Assembly: GCA_016287385.1 (NCBI GenBank)
Contig: JAEEWM010000018.1
Span: 1 to 48,868, forward strand
DNA length: 48,868 bases
Direction: 5' to 3'
Origin: Clostridiaceae bacterium
Lineage (GTDB): Bacteria > Bacillota > Clostridia > Oscillospirales > Acutalibacteraceae
Shown here: positions 25,451 through 32,435 of the stretch, piece after piece
Numbering within the stretch: position 1 is the stretch's first letter
Layout: every line of letters begins with the position of its first letter
Translations under genes and position numbers: made by a program
The notes under the pieces: model-generated
Databases searched by the model: none
What the model was told of the DNA's origin: nothing
Seen by the model: the letters and a program-made list of their open reading frames with translations, nothing else

Positions 25451-26461
25451 TTACTTGAACGCTTCCTCAACCGCCACCGCGCAGGCAACGGTCATACCGA
25501 CCATCGGGTTATTGCCCGCGCCTATGAGTCCCATCATCTCAACGTGAGCGGGAACCGAGGATGAACCGGCAAACTGCGCGTCAGAGTGCATACGGCCCAT
25601 TGTATCGGTCATACCGTAAGAAGACGGGCCCGCCGCCATGTTATCGGGGTGAAGCGTACGTCCGGTGCCGCCGCCGGAAGCCACCGAGAAATAATTGACG
25701 CCGTTTTCAACGCACCATTTCTTATAAGTGCCGGCAACGGGGTGCTGGAACCTGGTCGGGTTGGTGGAGTTACCGGTAATGGAAACACCGACTTTTTCGA
25801 GCTTCATAATAGCAACGCCCTCGGGCACGTTATCCGCGCCGTAGCATTTAACCGCCGCGCGCGCGCCCTTGGAAAACGGTTTTTGGAGAGTGACTTTAAC
25901 CTCTTCACTGTACGGGTCAAACTCGGTTTCAACATAGGTAAAGCCGTTTATTCTTGAAATGATATAGGCGGCGTCCTTACCGAGTCCGTTAAGAATAACG
26001 CGAAGGGGCTGTTTGCGTACCTTATTGGCGTTAAGCGCGATTTTAATAGCGCCCTCAGCCGCCGCGAAGGACTCGTGACCGGCAAGGAAGCAGAAGCACT
26101 CGGTTTCCTCTGAAAGAAGCATTTTGCCGAGATTGCCGTGACCGAGGCCGACCTTGCGGTTTTCCGCAACCGAGCCGGGTATGCAGAACGCCTGCAAGCC
26201 GACGCCGATATTAGCCGCCGCTGCCGCCGCGGATTTATCGCCGGTACGCTCGGCTTCCTTTATGGCGATAGCCGAACCCACGGTGTACGCCCATTTCGCG
26301 TTTTCAAAGCAAATCGGCTGGGTCTCCTGAACTATGGTATAAGGGTCTATTCCCTTTTCATCGCAAATCTTTTTGCACTCGTCGATAGACGATATGCCGT
26401 AATTTTTCAAAGCGGCGAGAATTTTGGCCTCGCGTCTTTCATAACCTTCAAACTGTGCCAT
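25451..26461 (-). CDS. GGGtGRT family protein
   Basis: The 336-residue protein carries the motif SGGGTGRTLHPDNMAAGPSSYG near residue 265 that gives the family its name, followed by a long conserved C-terminus (GLIGAGNNPMVGMTVACAVAVEEAFK). A strongly conserved Gly/Ser-rich loop suggests binding of a phosphate or nucleotide-like ligand, but no activity has been assigned as far as I know. It follows the Fe-S scaffold-like gene by 14 bp with a GGAGGAG ribosome binding site, and this pairing recurs in Clostridia. It has no signal peptide or membrane segment, so it is cytoplasmic. Confidence 0.88.
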   Translation of the reverse strand: MAQFEGYERREAKILAALKNYGISSIDECKKICDEKGIDPYTIVQETQPICFENAKWAYTVGSAIAIKEAERTGDKSAAAAAANIGVGLQAFCIPGSVAENRKVGLGHGNLGKMLLSEETECFCFLAGHESFAAAEGAIKIALNANKVRKQPLRVILNGLGKDAAYIISRINGFTYVETEFDPYSEEVKVTLQKPFSKGARAAVKCYGADNVPEGVAIMKLEKVGVSITGNSTNPTRFQHPVAGTYKKWCVENGVNYFSVASGGGTGRTLHPDNMAAGPSSYGMTDTMGRMHSDAQFAGSSSVPAHVEMMGLIGAGNNPMVGMTVACAVAVEEAFK

Positions 26462-26475
26462 TGTTTCTCTCCTCC

Positions 26476-27177
26476 TTATTCTTTACGCGGGTCAATGTAC
26501 TTGACCGCGCCGTCTTCTTCACTGAATCTGCCGTAGTGACCGATAGACTTTTCGTACGCCTCGTTAGGCTCCATACCCTTTTTGATAAAATCGGTCATTT
26601 TGCCGAGGGAAACGAACTCGTAGCCGATAACCTCATTGTTTTCATCAAGAGCCATTTTTGTGCAGTAGCCCTCGGTCATTTCAAGGTATCTTACACCCTT
26701 CTGTTTGGTGCCGTACATAGTGCCGACCATTGAGCGCGCACCCTTACCGAGGTCTTCCATACCGGCGCCTATCGGGAGTCCGTCCTCAGAAAAAGCGGAC
26801 TGCGAACGGCCGTAAACTATTTGCAGGAAAAGCTCGCGCATGGCTGTGTTTATAGCGTCGCAAACGAGGTCGGTATTAAGGCCTTCAAGTATGGTCTTAC
26901 CGGGCAGTATTTCCGCCGCCATCGCCGCCGAATGAGTCATACCCGAACAGCCGATGGTTTCAACGAGCGCTTCCTCGATAATACCGTTTTTAACGTTGAG
27001 CGACAGTTTGCAGGCGCCCTGCTGAGGAGCGCACCAGCCCACGCCGTGCGTATAAGCGGAAATATCCTTGATTTCCTTCGCCTGTATCCATTTTCCCTCT
27101 TCGGGAATAGGAGCCGGACCGTGATGCGGACCTTTTGTTACAGGGCACATTTCTTCTACTTCTTTTGAAATGATCAT
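26476..27177 (-). CDS. Iron-sulfur cluster assembly scaffold-like protein (partner of GGGtGRT)
   Basis: The 233-residue protein resembles the NifU/IscU N-terminal fold: GWCAPQQGACKLSLNVKNGIIEEALVETIGCSGMTHSAAMAAEIL has the conserved cysteines (CAPQQGAC, IGCSG) and a following helix that fits scaffold proteins. A cysteine near the start (EEMCPVTKG) and one late (EGYCTK) could add ligands. It is longer than ordinary IscU because of the C-terminal part from about residue 150. It leads the two-gene operon with the GGGtGRT gene and has a promoter 17-bp spaced just upstream. Function beyond Fe-S handling is unknown. Confidence 0.82.
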   Translation of the reverse strand: MIISKEVEEMCPVTKGPHHGPAPIPEEGKWIQAKEIKDISAYTHGVGWCAPQQGACKLSLNVKNGIIEEALVETIGCSGMTHSAAMAAEILPGKTILEGLNTDLVCDAINTAMRELFLQIVYGRSQSAFSEDGLPIGAGMEDLGKGARSMVGTMYGTKQKGVRYLEMTEGYCTKMALDENNEVIGYEFVSLGKMTDFIKKGMEPNEAYEKSIGHYGRFSEEDGAVKYIDPRKE

Positions 27178-27223
27178 ATTCTTACTCCTTTATAAAATTC
27201 AGGTCTTATGACCGTACGTACCG

Positions 27224-27252
27224 ATTATATCATTTTTGCCCCGAAAAAACAA
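27224..27252 (-). promoter_or_regulatory. Promoter of the Fe-S scaffold/GGGtGRT operon
   Basis: TTGTTT (27247-27252), a 17-bp spacer and TATAAT (27224-27229) lie on the minus strand, 46 bases before the ATG. An AAAGGAG ribosome binding site follows. Confidence 0.7.
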
Positions 27253-27270
27253 TAGCAAATTGCCGAAATT

Positions 27271-28653
27271 TTAACTTTCATTTCCCACAAGGTTTTTGAT
27301 CCAGGAGCCTTTCTTCACATAGAAGTAGCCAAGCACACATTTAATGATATTAAGCGCCTGTGAAAGAGCAAAAAACGGAATTATGGGCATCGCCGTATAA
27401 CGGCTGATTACAAAAGCAAAGGGCACCGATACGAGCCACACGAAAAACGAATCAAAAATCATCGTTATTATTATCTTGCCGCCGGAACGCAGCGTGAAAT
27501 ACGAAGCGTGGGCAAAAGCGTCGATCGGCATACCCGCCGCGCACAGAATTATCAGCCATCCGGCGATGTGACGCACCTCGGCGGTCGTATTGTACATCAT
27601 CGGAATAACGCCTGAAAGCGACGCCAATATCACACCTACTATCACCCCGGTAAACACCGAAAAAACACGCATCTTAACCGCGGTATCCATAACCTCGCCG
27701 GTTTTGCCGGCGCCGAGCATTTGCCCTACGATTATCCCGATAGCCACGCCTACAGACATGAATACCACCGAAAACAGATTAAAGAAGGTGAGCGCGATAT
27801 TATCCGCCGCCACAACGTCAAGTCCGCGCAGACTGTAGCACTGGTTCACCGTTACGATGCCGAGACTCCAAAGCAGTTCGTTTAGCATAAGCGGCATTCC
27901 TCTTACCGCCATATTGCCGACAAGCTTTAACGGGACGCGCATCGAGCGGAAAGCTCCCCTGATAAACGCGCTCTTTTTGCCGATATACGTTGCGGCGACA
28001 ACGTAGAAAAGCTCCGCAAATCGCGAAATTACGGTTGCCGTCGCGGCGCCGCGCGCTCCCATACGCGGAAAACCGAAACGCCCGAAAATAAGCATATAAT
28101 TAAGTATCAGATTAAGGAAAACGGCAAGTATGCCGGCATACATCGGTGTTTTAGGTCTGCCGGTTTCGCGCAGGGTGCTGCCGAAGCACTGGGTTAAAGC
28201 ATAAGGGAGAATACCGATGAGAATAATATTTATGTAATCTCTCGCTATGCGGGCGCTTGCCGCGGCGTCCTCCGGGCTCCCCTCGCCTTTCAGGAAAAGT
28301 CCCAAAAGCAAATCACCCTTTAAGATTATCAGCGCGGTAAAAAGAATAGTTGTTACGAAGCATATAATCATTTTGAAACGAAAGGTGTAACGTACACCGG
28401 CGTTATCGGCCTTGCCGAAAAACTGCGCCGTAAAAATGCCCACGCCGGAAATCGCGCCGTAGATGCAAAGATTAAAAATAAAAATCAGCTGGTTCGCCAC
28501 GGCTACGCCGGTCATAGTTGAAGTGCCTACCGCGCCCACCATAAGATTATCAAGCATATTTACGAAATTTGTTATTCCGTTTTGTATCATAATTGGCACC
28601 GCCAGCATGAGTGCGCGGCGGTAAAAAGCCCTGTCGCCTATATATCTGCTCAA
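27271..28653 (-). CDS. MATE family efflux transporter
   Basis: This 460-residue membrane protein has twelve predicted segments arranged as two related halves. The first half begins RRALMLAVPIMIQNGITNFVNMLDNLMVGAVGTSTMTGVAVANQL, the typical MATE opening, and the second repeats the pattern near GNMAVRGMPLMLNELLWSLGIVTVNQCY. MATE proteins expel cationic drugs or metabolites in exchange for sodium or protons. Substrate is not predictable. The start is TTG with AGGGG seven bases upstream. No terminator is obvious after its stop. Confidence 0.93.
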   Translation of the reverse strand: MSRYIGDRAFYRRALMLAVPIMIQNGITNFVNMLDNLMVGAVGTSTMTGVAVANQLIFIFNLCIYGAISGVGIFTAQFFGKADNAGVRYTFRFKMIICFVTTILFTALIILKGDLLLGLFLKGEGSPEDAAASARIARDYINIILIGILPYALTQCFGSTLRETGRPKTPMYAGILAVFLNLILNYMLIFGRFGFPRMGARGAATATVISRFAELFYVVAATYIGKKSAFIRGAFRSMRVPLKLVGNMAVRGMPLMLNELLWSLGIVTVNQCYSLRGLDVVAADNIALTFFNLFSVVFMSVGVAIGIIVGQMLGAGKTGEVMDTAVKMRVFSVFTGVIVGVILASLSGVIPMMYNTTAEVRHIAGWLIILCAAGMPIDAFAHASYFTLRSGGKIIITMIFDSFFVWLVSVPFAFVISRYTAMPIIPFFALSQALNIIKCVLGYFYVKKGSWIKNLVGNES

Positions 28654-28683
28654 GATGAATACCCCTTAAAATCAATTAACGTA

Positions 28684-28712
28684 ATTCTATCACGAAAAGC
28701 GGAAAATATCAA
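28684..28712 (-). promoter_or_regulatory. MATE gene promoter
   Basis: TTGATA (28707-28712), a 17-bp spacer and TAGAAT (28684-28689) lie on the minus strand, just downstream of the terminator of the SOS-linked small gene. Confidence 0.65.
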
Positions 28713-28720
28713 TAAAAGAA

Positions 28721-28755
28721 ATTTTCCCCGCAAGGCAAAAAGCCCGCGGGGAAAA
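28721..28755 (-). terminator. Terminator of the SOS-linked small gene
   Basis: TTTTCCCCGC, a loop of about 14 bases, GCGGGGAAAA and then TTTCTTTT on the minus strand, 15 bases after the small gene. Confidence 0.85.
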
Positions 28756-28769
28756 GCAGAAGAGAAATA

Positions 28770-28943
28770 TCATACTGTGGTTCTTGAACGCTTGCCCTCA
28801 ACAACTTTAAGGCGGCGGCGCTTAAAGGCGGAGACTATCCGCTCTTCAATGGCGATAAAAAGGTCTTCATGGAAAACCGCCCAAAGAGCAAACCCTACCA
28901 AAACTATCTCAAATACCGTTCTTATTATCTGTGCCGTATTCAT
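28770..28943 (-). CDS. Small single-pass membrane protein under SOS-box control
   Basis: Fifty-seven residues. The start is ATG 28943, with a perfect GGAGG seven bases upstream; a longer in-frame start overlaps that site. The peptide has a short N-terminus, one hydrophobic segment (about 10-27; FEIVLVGFALWAVF), an amphipathic middle (EDLFIAIEERIVSAF) and a very basic tail (KRRRLKVVEGKRSRTTV). By the positive-inside rule the C-terminus should be cytoplasmic. I do not recognise a named family. It is a single-gene unit with a consensus promoter, a LexA-type operator and a terminator. By analogy with YneA-like division inhibitors or small SOS membrane toxins it may act during DNA damage, but sequence resemblance to those is not visible, so this is only inference. 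Confidence 0.8.
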   Translation of the reverse strand: MNTAQIIRTVFEIVLVGFALWAVFHEDLFIAIEERIVSAFKRRRLKVVEGKRSRTTV

Positions 28944-28957
28944 CGTTTTACCTCCGC

Positions 28958-28971
28958 CGAACATTTGTTCG
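28958..28971 (-). promoter_or_regulatory. LexA (DinR-type) SOS box
   Basis: The minus strand reads CGAACAAATGTTCG. This fits the Gram-positive SOS consensus CGAAC-RNRY-GTTCG at every position and has perfect 5-bp arms. It lies between the predicted transcription start (near 28978) and the ribosome binding site, where a bound repressor would block transcription. Confidence 0.85.
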
Positions 28972-28984
28972 TTTCTGTGATTTT

Positions 28985-29013
28985 ATTATAATACGCGTTC
29001 TTTTGTTTGTCAA
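28985..29013 (-). promoter_or_regulatory. Perfect-consensus promoter of the SOS-linked small gene
   Basis: TTGACA (29008-29013), a 17-bp spacer and TATAAT (28985-28990) lie on the minus strand. A promoter this strong would need tight repression, which the adjacent SOS box supplies. Confidence 0.85.
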
Positions 29014-29107
29014 GTGTTTTTTGTATTTTTTTTACAAGTATTATTTTAGCGGCGGCGGTGTCCCGAAAAAAGGACTTTCCGAAAAAACAGAAAAGAAATA
29101 AATAATA

Positions 29108-29136
29108 TTGCTTTTTCCGCCCAACAATGATAATAT
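29108..29136 (+). promoter_or_regulatory. Promoter of the glycosyltransferase gene
   Basis: TTGCTT (29108-29113), a 17-bp spacer and TAATAT (29131-29136), about 46 bases before the ATG. The ribosome binding site is AAAGGAG. Confidence 0.55.
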
Positions 29137-29182
29137 ATCCTTAGTTGTTTTAACCCTTCACAGTTAAAGGAGATATTCGGGA

Positions 29183-30298
29183 ATGAAAGTTTTACTGCTT
29201 TCATGCAATACCGGCGGCGGTCACAATTCCGCGGCGCTTGCGATTAAAGACTGTTTCGAGAGTCTGAACGTTGAATGCAACATAAAGGATTCCCTCGCCT
29301 ACGGTTCAGCCAAAAGTTCAAAAATAATAAGCGGCAGTCACGTATTTATATACAGGAATATGCCGAAGCTGTTCGGCGTGGGTTACAAATTTGAAGAAAA
29401 CCATCCGCCCAAAAGCGGCAAAACCTCACTGATGTTCAATCTTGCCACCATGGGCTGCGAAAACATCGTTAAGGATATAAAGCAGTCGCGTTACGACGCC
29501 GTCGTATGCACGCATATCTTTTCGGCAATGCTGATGACAAAAATCAGAAAACAGGGTCTGCTCAATGTGCCGACGTATCTTGTGGCAACCGATTACACGT
29601 GCAGTCCCGGCGTAAATCAAACCGATGTGGACGGTTACTTCATCCCCGCCGCCGATTTAATACAGGAGTTTATCGACGACGGACTCGATAAAGACAAGCT
29701 TTTTGTTTCCGGAATTCCGGTAAATCCGAAGTTCATGAAAAAGAGTTCACATGAATATGCGAAAGGCCTGCTTAAACTCCCGGAAAGCAAAAGAACGGTT
29801 CTTCTTATGTGCGGCAGTATGGGTTGCGGACCGATAAAGCAGCTCGCGGAGCTATTGCCTAAGGTAATGCCGGAGGATTCACACCTCGTGGCAATTTGCG
29901 GAAACAACCGGCACCTTTATAAAAGTCTGCAGAAGAACGCGCCGAATAACATGACCGTTGTGGGCTTTACCTCACGTATACCGGTTTACATGGACGCCTC
30001 CTCAGTCATACTCACAAAACCGGGCGGACTGAGCTCTACTGAAGCGGCGGTTAAAAATCTGCCTATGATATTTATCGACGCGGTTCCCGGCTGCGAAACA
30101 AAAAACCTCGAATACTTTACCTCGCACGGATTTGCAAAAACCGCGCAAAGCGTGGAAGCCCTCGCCGATCTGGTTTTGGCATACCTGAAAGACGACGCCG
30201 AAATCGATAACGCAAGGCGCGTTCTGAAAGAAAATTTCAGCACCTGCTCCGCACAGATTATATGCGAGGAAGTATTGCGACAAATAAAACAAATATAA
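29183..30298 (+). CDS. Diacylglycerol glucosyltransferase-like enzyme (MGDG synthase/UgtP family)
   Basis: This 371-residue GT28/GT-B protein begins KVLLLSCNTGGGHNSAALAIKDCFES, the typical MGDG-synthase N-terminus with the GGGH loop. The second half has the sugar-nucleotide-binding region: SVILTKPGGLSSTEAAVKNLPMIFID, with KPGG and the following Ser/Thr, and the VSGIPVNPKF hinge. Such enzymes transfer glucose or galactose from UDP-sugar to diacylglycerol at the inner membrane face, giving glycolipids and lipoteichoic acid anchors. The gene stands alone, divergent from the SOS-linked gene. Confidence 0.88.
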   Translation: MKVLLLSCNTGGGHNSAALAIKDCFESLNVECNIKDSLAYGSAKSSKIISGSHVFIYRNMPKLFGVGYKFEENHPPKSGKTSLMFNLATMGCENIVKDIKQSRYDAVVCTHIFSAMLMTKIRKQGLLNVPTYLVATDYTCSPGVNQTDVDGYFIPAADLIQEFIDDGLDKDKLFVSGIPVNPKFMKKSSHEYAKGLLKLPESKRTVLLMCGSMGCGPIKQLAELLPKVMPEDSHLVAICGNNRHLYKSLQKNAPNNMTVVGFTSRIPVYMDASSVILTKPGGLSSTEAAVKNLPMIFIDAVPGCETKNLEYFTSHGFAKTAQSVEALADLVLAYLKDDAEIDNARRVLKENFSTCSAQIICEEVLRQIKQI

Positions 30299-30301
30299 AG
30301 A

Positions 30302-30334
30302 TTTGCGCCCGGCAACGCCGGGCGCAAATTTTAT
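30302..30334. terminator. Terminator between convergent genes
   Basis: GCGCCCGGC, AAC, GCCGGGCGC followed by AAATTTT. The stem is flanked by A and T runs on both sides, so it can stop the glycosyltransferase transcript and the nucleoside importer transcript. Confidence 0.85.
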
Positions 30335-31317
30335 CTTTCTTCTCTGAAATATGAAAGTCCGAGTGAAGCGGGAGGTTGGTTTTCGCGCTTCTTGCGAATG
30401 CTGGTAATTATCAGAACAAGTATTGTAACAACATACGGCAACATGTTTATCAGCTCTTTATCGCTGCTTGAAAGGCCCGGGATATAAATCGAAAGCATAT
30501 ACAAACCGCCGAAAATGAATGAGCTGAATATTGCTAAAGCAGGACGCCAGATAGCAAAAATAACTATCGCTATCGCCAGCCATCCTCTATCACCGAAACC
30601 GTCATTAGTCCACGCACCGCCGAGGTACTCCATAACGAAATACAAACCGCCGAGTCCCGCTATCGCACCACCGGTAAGCGTCGCGAAATACTTGTATTTT
30701 ACAACACTAATTCCGGCGGCATCCGCCGTTGCGGGGTTTTCACCTACGGCACGAAGATTAAGACCCTTGCGTGTACGGTTAAGAAACAGCGACGCTAAAA
30801 TCGCCACTATGATAGCTAAATACGTCAAAAATCCGAAGGACAAAAACGTATCGCCGAATACGCCTAATTTTGAAGCAAAGGGCAGCGACGCTTTGAATCC
30901 GTCACCGGTCTTTATAATAGAAATAGATTTGCCCGGCTCGTTAAAAAACTTCAAAAGCGAACCGCCGAAGAAATTTCCTATACCTATTCCAAACGTGGTA
31001 AGCGCAAGACCCGTAACATTTTGATTAACGCGAAGCGTTATCGTTAAAAAACTATAAATAAAAGCAAGAATAAGCGACCCTATAAGTGATGCAAGAAGCG
31101 CGATCGTAACGCAGAGAAACGTACTGGGAGAAGACGAATAATGCTCATAAATATATCCGCCGATAATACCGGAAATGCCGCCCATATACATTATGCCCGG
31201 TATGCCAAGGTTAAGGTTACCGCTTTTTTCGGTAATTATTTCACCAATCGCGCCGAAAAGCAAAGGAATTGCAGTGCATATAGTAGAGTTGATAAACGGA
31301 AATACTTTATCAAACAT
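30331..31317 (-). CDS. Nucleoside ABC importer permease, NupQ/YufQ-like
   Basis: The 328-residue protein with eight to ten membrane segments has GEIITEKSGNLNLGIPGIMYMGGISG near its start and NLRAVGENPATADAAGISVVKYKY late, both family hallmarks of BPD_transp_2-type permeases that work with Bmp binding proteins. It is the last gene of the riboswitch-led operon. Its ATG overlaps the stop of the preceding permease by one base, with GGAGG upstream. The guanine riboswitch and xpt at the head of the operon point to a purine nucleoside or nucleobase as cargo. Confidence 0.88.
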   Translation of the reverse strand: MFDKVFPFINSTICTAIPLLFGAIGEIITEKSGNLNLGIPGIMYMGGISGIIGGYIYEHYSSSPSTFLCVTIALLASLIGSLILAFIYSFLTITLRVNQNVTGLALTTFGIGIGNFFGGSLLKFFNEPGKSISIIKTGDGFKASLPFASKLGVFGDTFLSFGFLTYLAIIVAILASLFLNRTRKGLNLRAVGENPATADAAGISVVKYKYFATLTGGAIAGLGGLYFVMEYLGGAWTNDGFGDRGWLAIAIVIFAIWRPALAIFSSFIFGGLYMLSIYIPGLSSSDKELINMLPYVVTILVLIITSIRKKRENQPPASLGLSYFREER

Positions 31318-32435
31318 TATTTTGCCTCCTTTTGCTTTGCGCGAATATTAATCTTATAGTTAATAAAGAATTCGCAACCGATTATAAAGAATATTATTAT
31401 TCCGGTAAGTATATCGGAAACACTCTTATTTAATCCGAGTTTCATAGCAATAGCACTTGAACCGTTCTGCAAAAAGATGATAAACGCGGAAGTAAACACC
31501 ATCATGAACGGTTCAAACTTGGCAAGCCAAGAAACCATTATCGCCGTAAAGCCCATGCCGCCGGCAAGGTTCTTCGTTACGGTATGATCGGCTCCGGAGA
31601 CGATGAGAAATCCGGCAAGACCGCAAATGGCGCCAGAAATAAGCATCGTTCTAATAATTACTTTTTTTACGTTGATGCCTACATAACGGGCTGTATTCTC
31701 ACTTTCGCCAACAACCGATATTTCATATCCATGCTTGCTGAAACGCAGATATATAAACATCACAATCGTCAAAACAGCAACAACTATAACGTTAAACATA
31801 TATTTTTCGCCGAAAACGTCCGGAAGCCAGCCGCACTTCGTATCCAGGTTTATTACGCCCATAACTCCCGAACCGGTCGGAACCCATTTTGCTATGAAGA
31901 AACCGACCAACTGTATAGCGACATAATTCATCATAAGTGTAAACAAACTTTCGTTTGTTTTCCACACTGCTTTAAATATTGCGGGAATAACGCCCCATAT
32001 CATTCCGCACACAACACTTGTCGCAAACATCAGCAGTATTAACTGCCAAGACGAAATACTGTTGCCGAACTGCAAACGTGTATAATGCATGCAAGCCGCG
32101 CTCGCAAGCCCTCCGATAAGTACCTGTCCTTCTGCGCCAAGGTTCCAGAACTTCATTTTGAAAGCAGGAGTAACTGCCAAAGATATACATAAAAGTGCCG
32201 AAGTACCTTTCAGCAGATTCAAAACTTTACGTTTTGTGCCGAAGTTTCCGTCGATCATCTTTTCGTAGACTTCAATCGGGTTATACTTTGATATAAGAAC
32301 TATTACTAAACCGCAGACTACAAGTGAAGCAATAATTGCCACAAGTCTTATGCACCAAGCTTTAACTCTCGGAATATCGGTACGTCTGGTTATATGGATC
32401 AACGGTTCTTTTAAATGCTTTTTACTGCTCTCCAT
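31317..32435 (-). CDS. Nucleoside ABC importer permease, NupP/YufP-like
   Basis: The 372-residue integral membrane protein carries the family motifs FKMKFWNLGAEGQVLIGGLAS and YEISVVGESENTARYVGINVKK and forms a heterodimer with the NupQ-like permease. It has a charged cytoplasmic N-terminus of about 27 residues before the first membrane segment. I set the start at ATG 32435, with GGAGG eight bases upstream, rather than the adjoining GTG. It overlaps the end of the ATPase gene by 14 bp, which suggests coupled translation and equal supply. Confidence 0.88.
   Translation of the reverse strand: MESSKKHLKEPLIHITRRTDIPRVKAWCIRLVAIIASLVVCGLVIVLISKYNPIEVYEKMIDGNFGTKRKVLNLLKGTSALLCISLAVTPAFKMKFWNLGAEGQVLIGGLASAACMHYTRLQFGNSISSWQLILLMFATSVVCGMIWGVIPAIFKAVWKTNESLFTLMMNYVAIQLVGFFIAKWVPTGSGVMGVINLDTKCGWLPDVFGEKYMFNVIVVAVLTIVMFIYLRFSKHGYEISVVGESENTARYVGINVKKVIIRTMLISGAICGLAGFLIVSGADHTVTKNLAGGMGFTAIMVSWLAKFEPFMMVFTSAFIIFLQNGSSAIAMKLGLNKSVSDILTGIIIFFIIGCEFFINYKINIRAKQKEAK

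Noticed and set aside
27205-27225. Palindromic GTACGTAC near the Fe-S operon start as an operator
   Set aside because: Too short and common to support a regulatory call without comparison.
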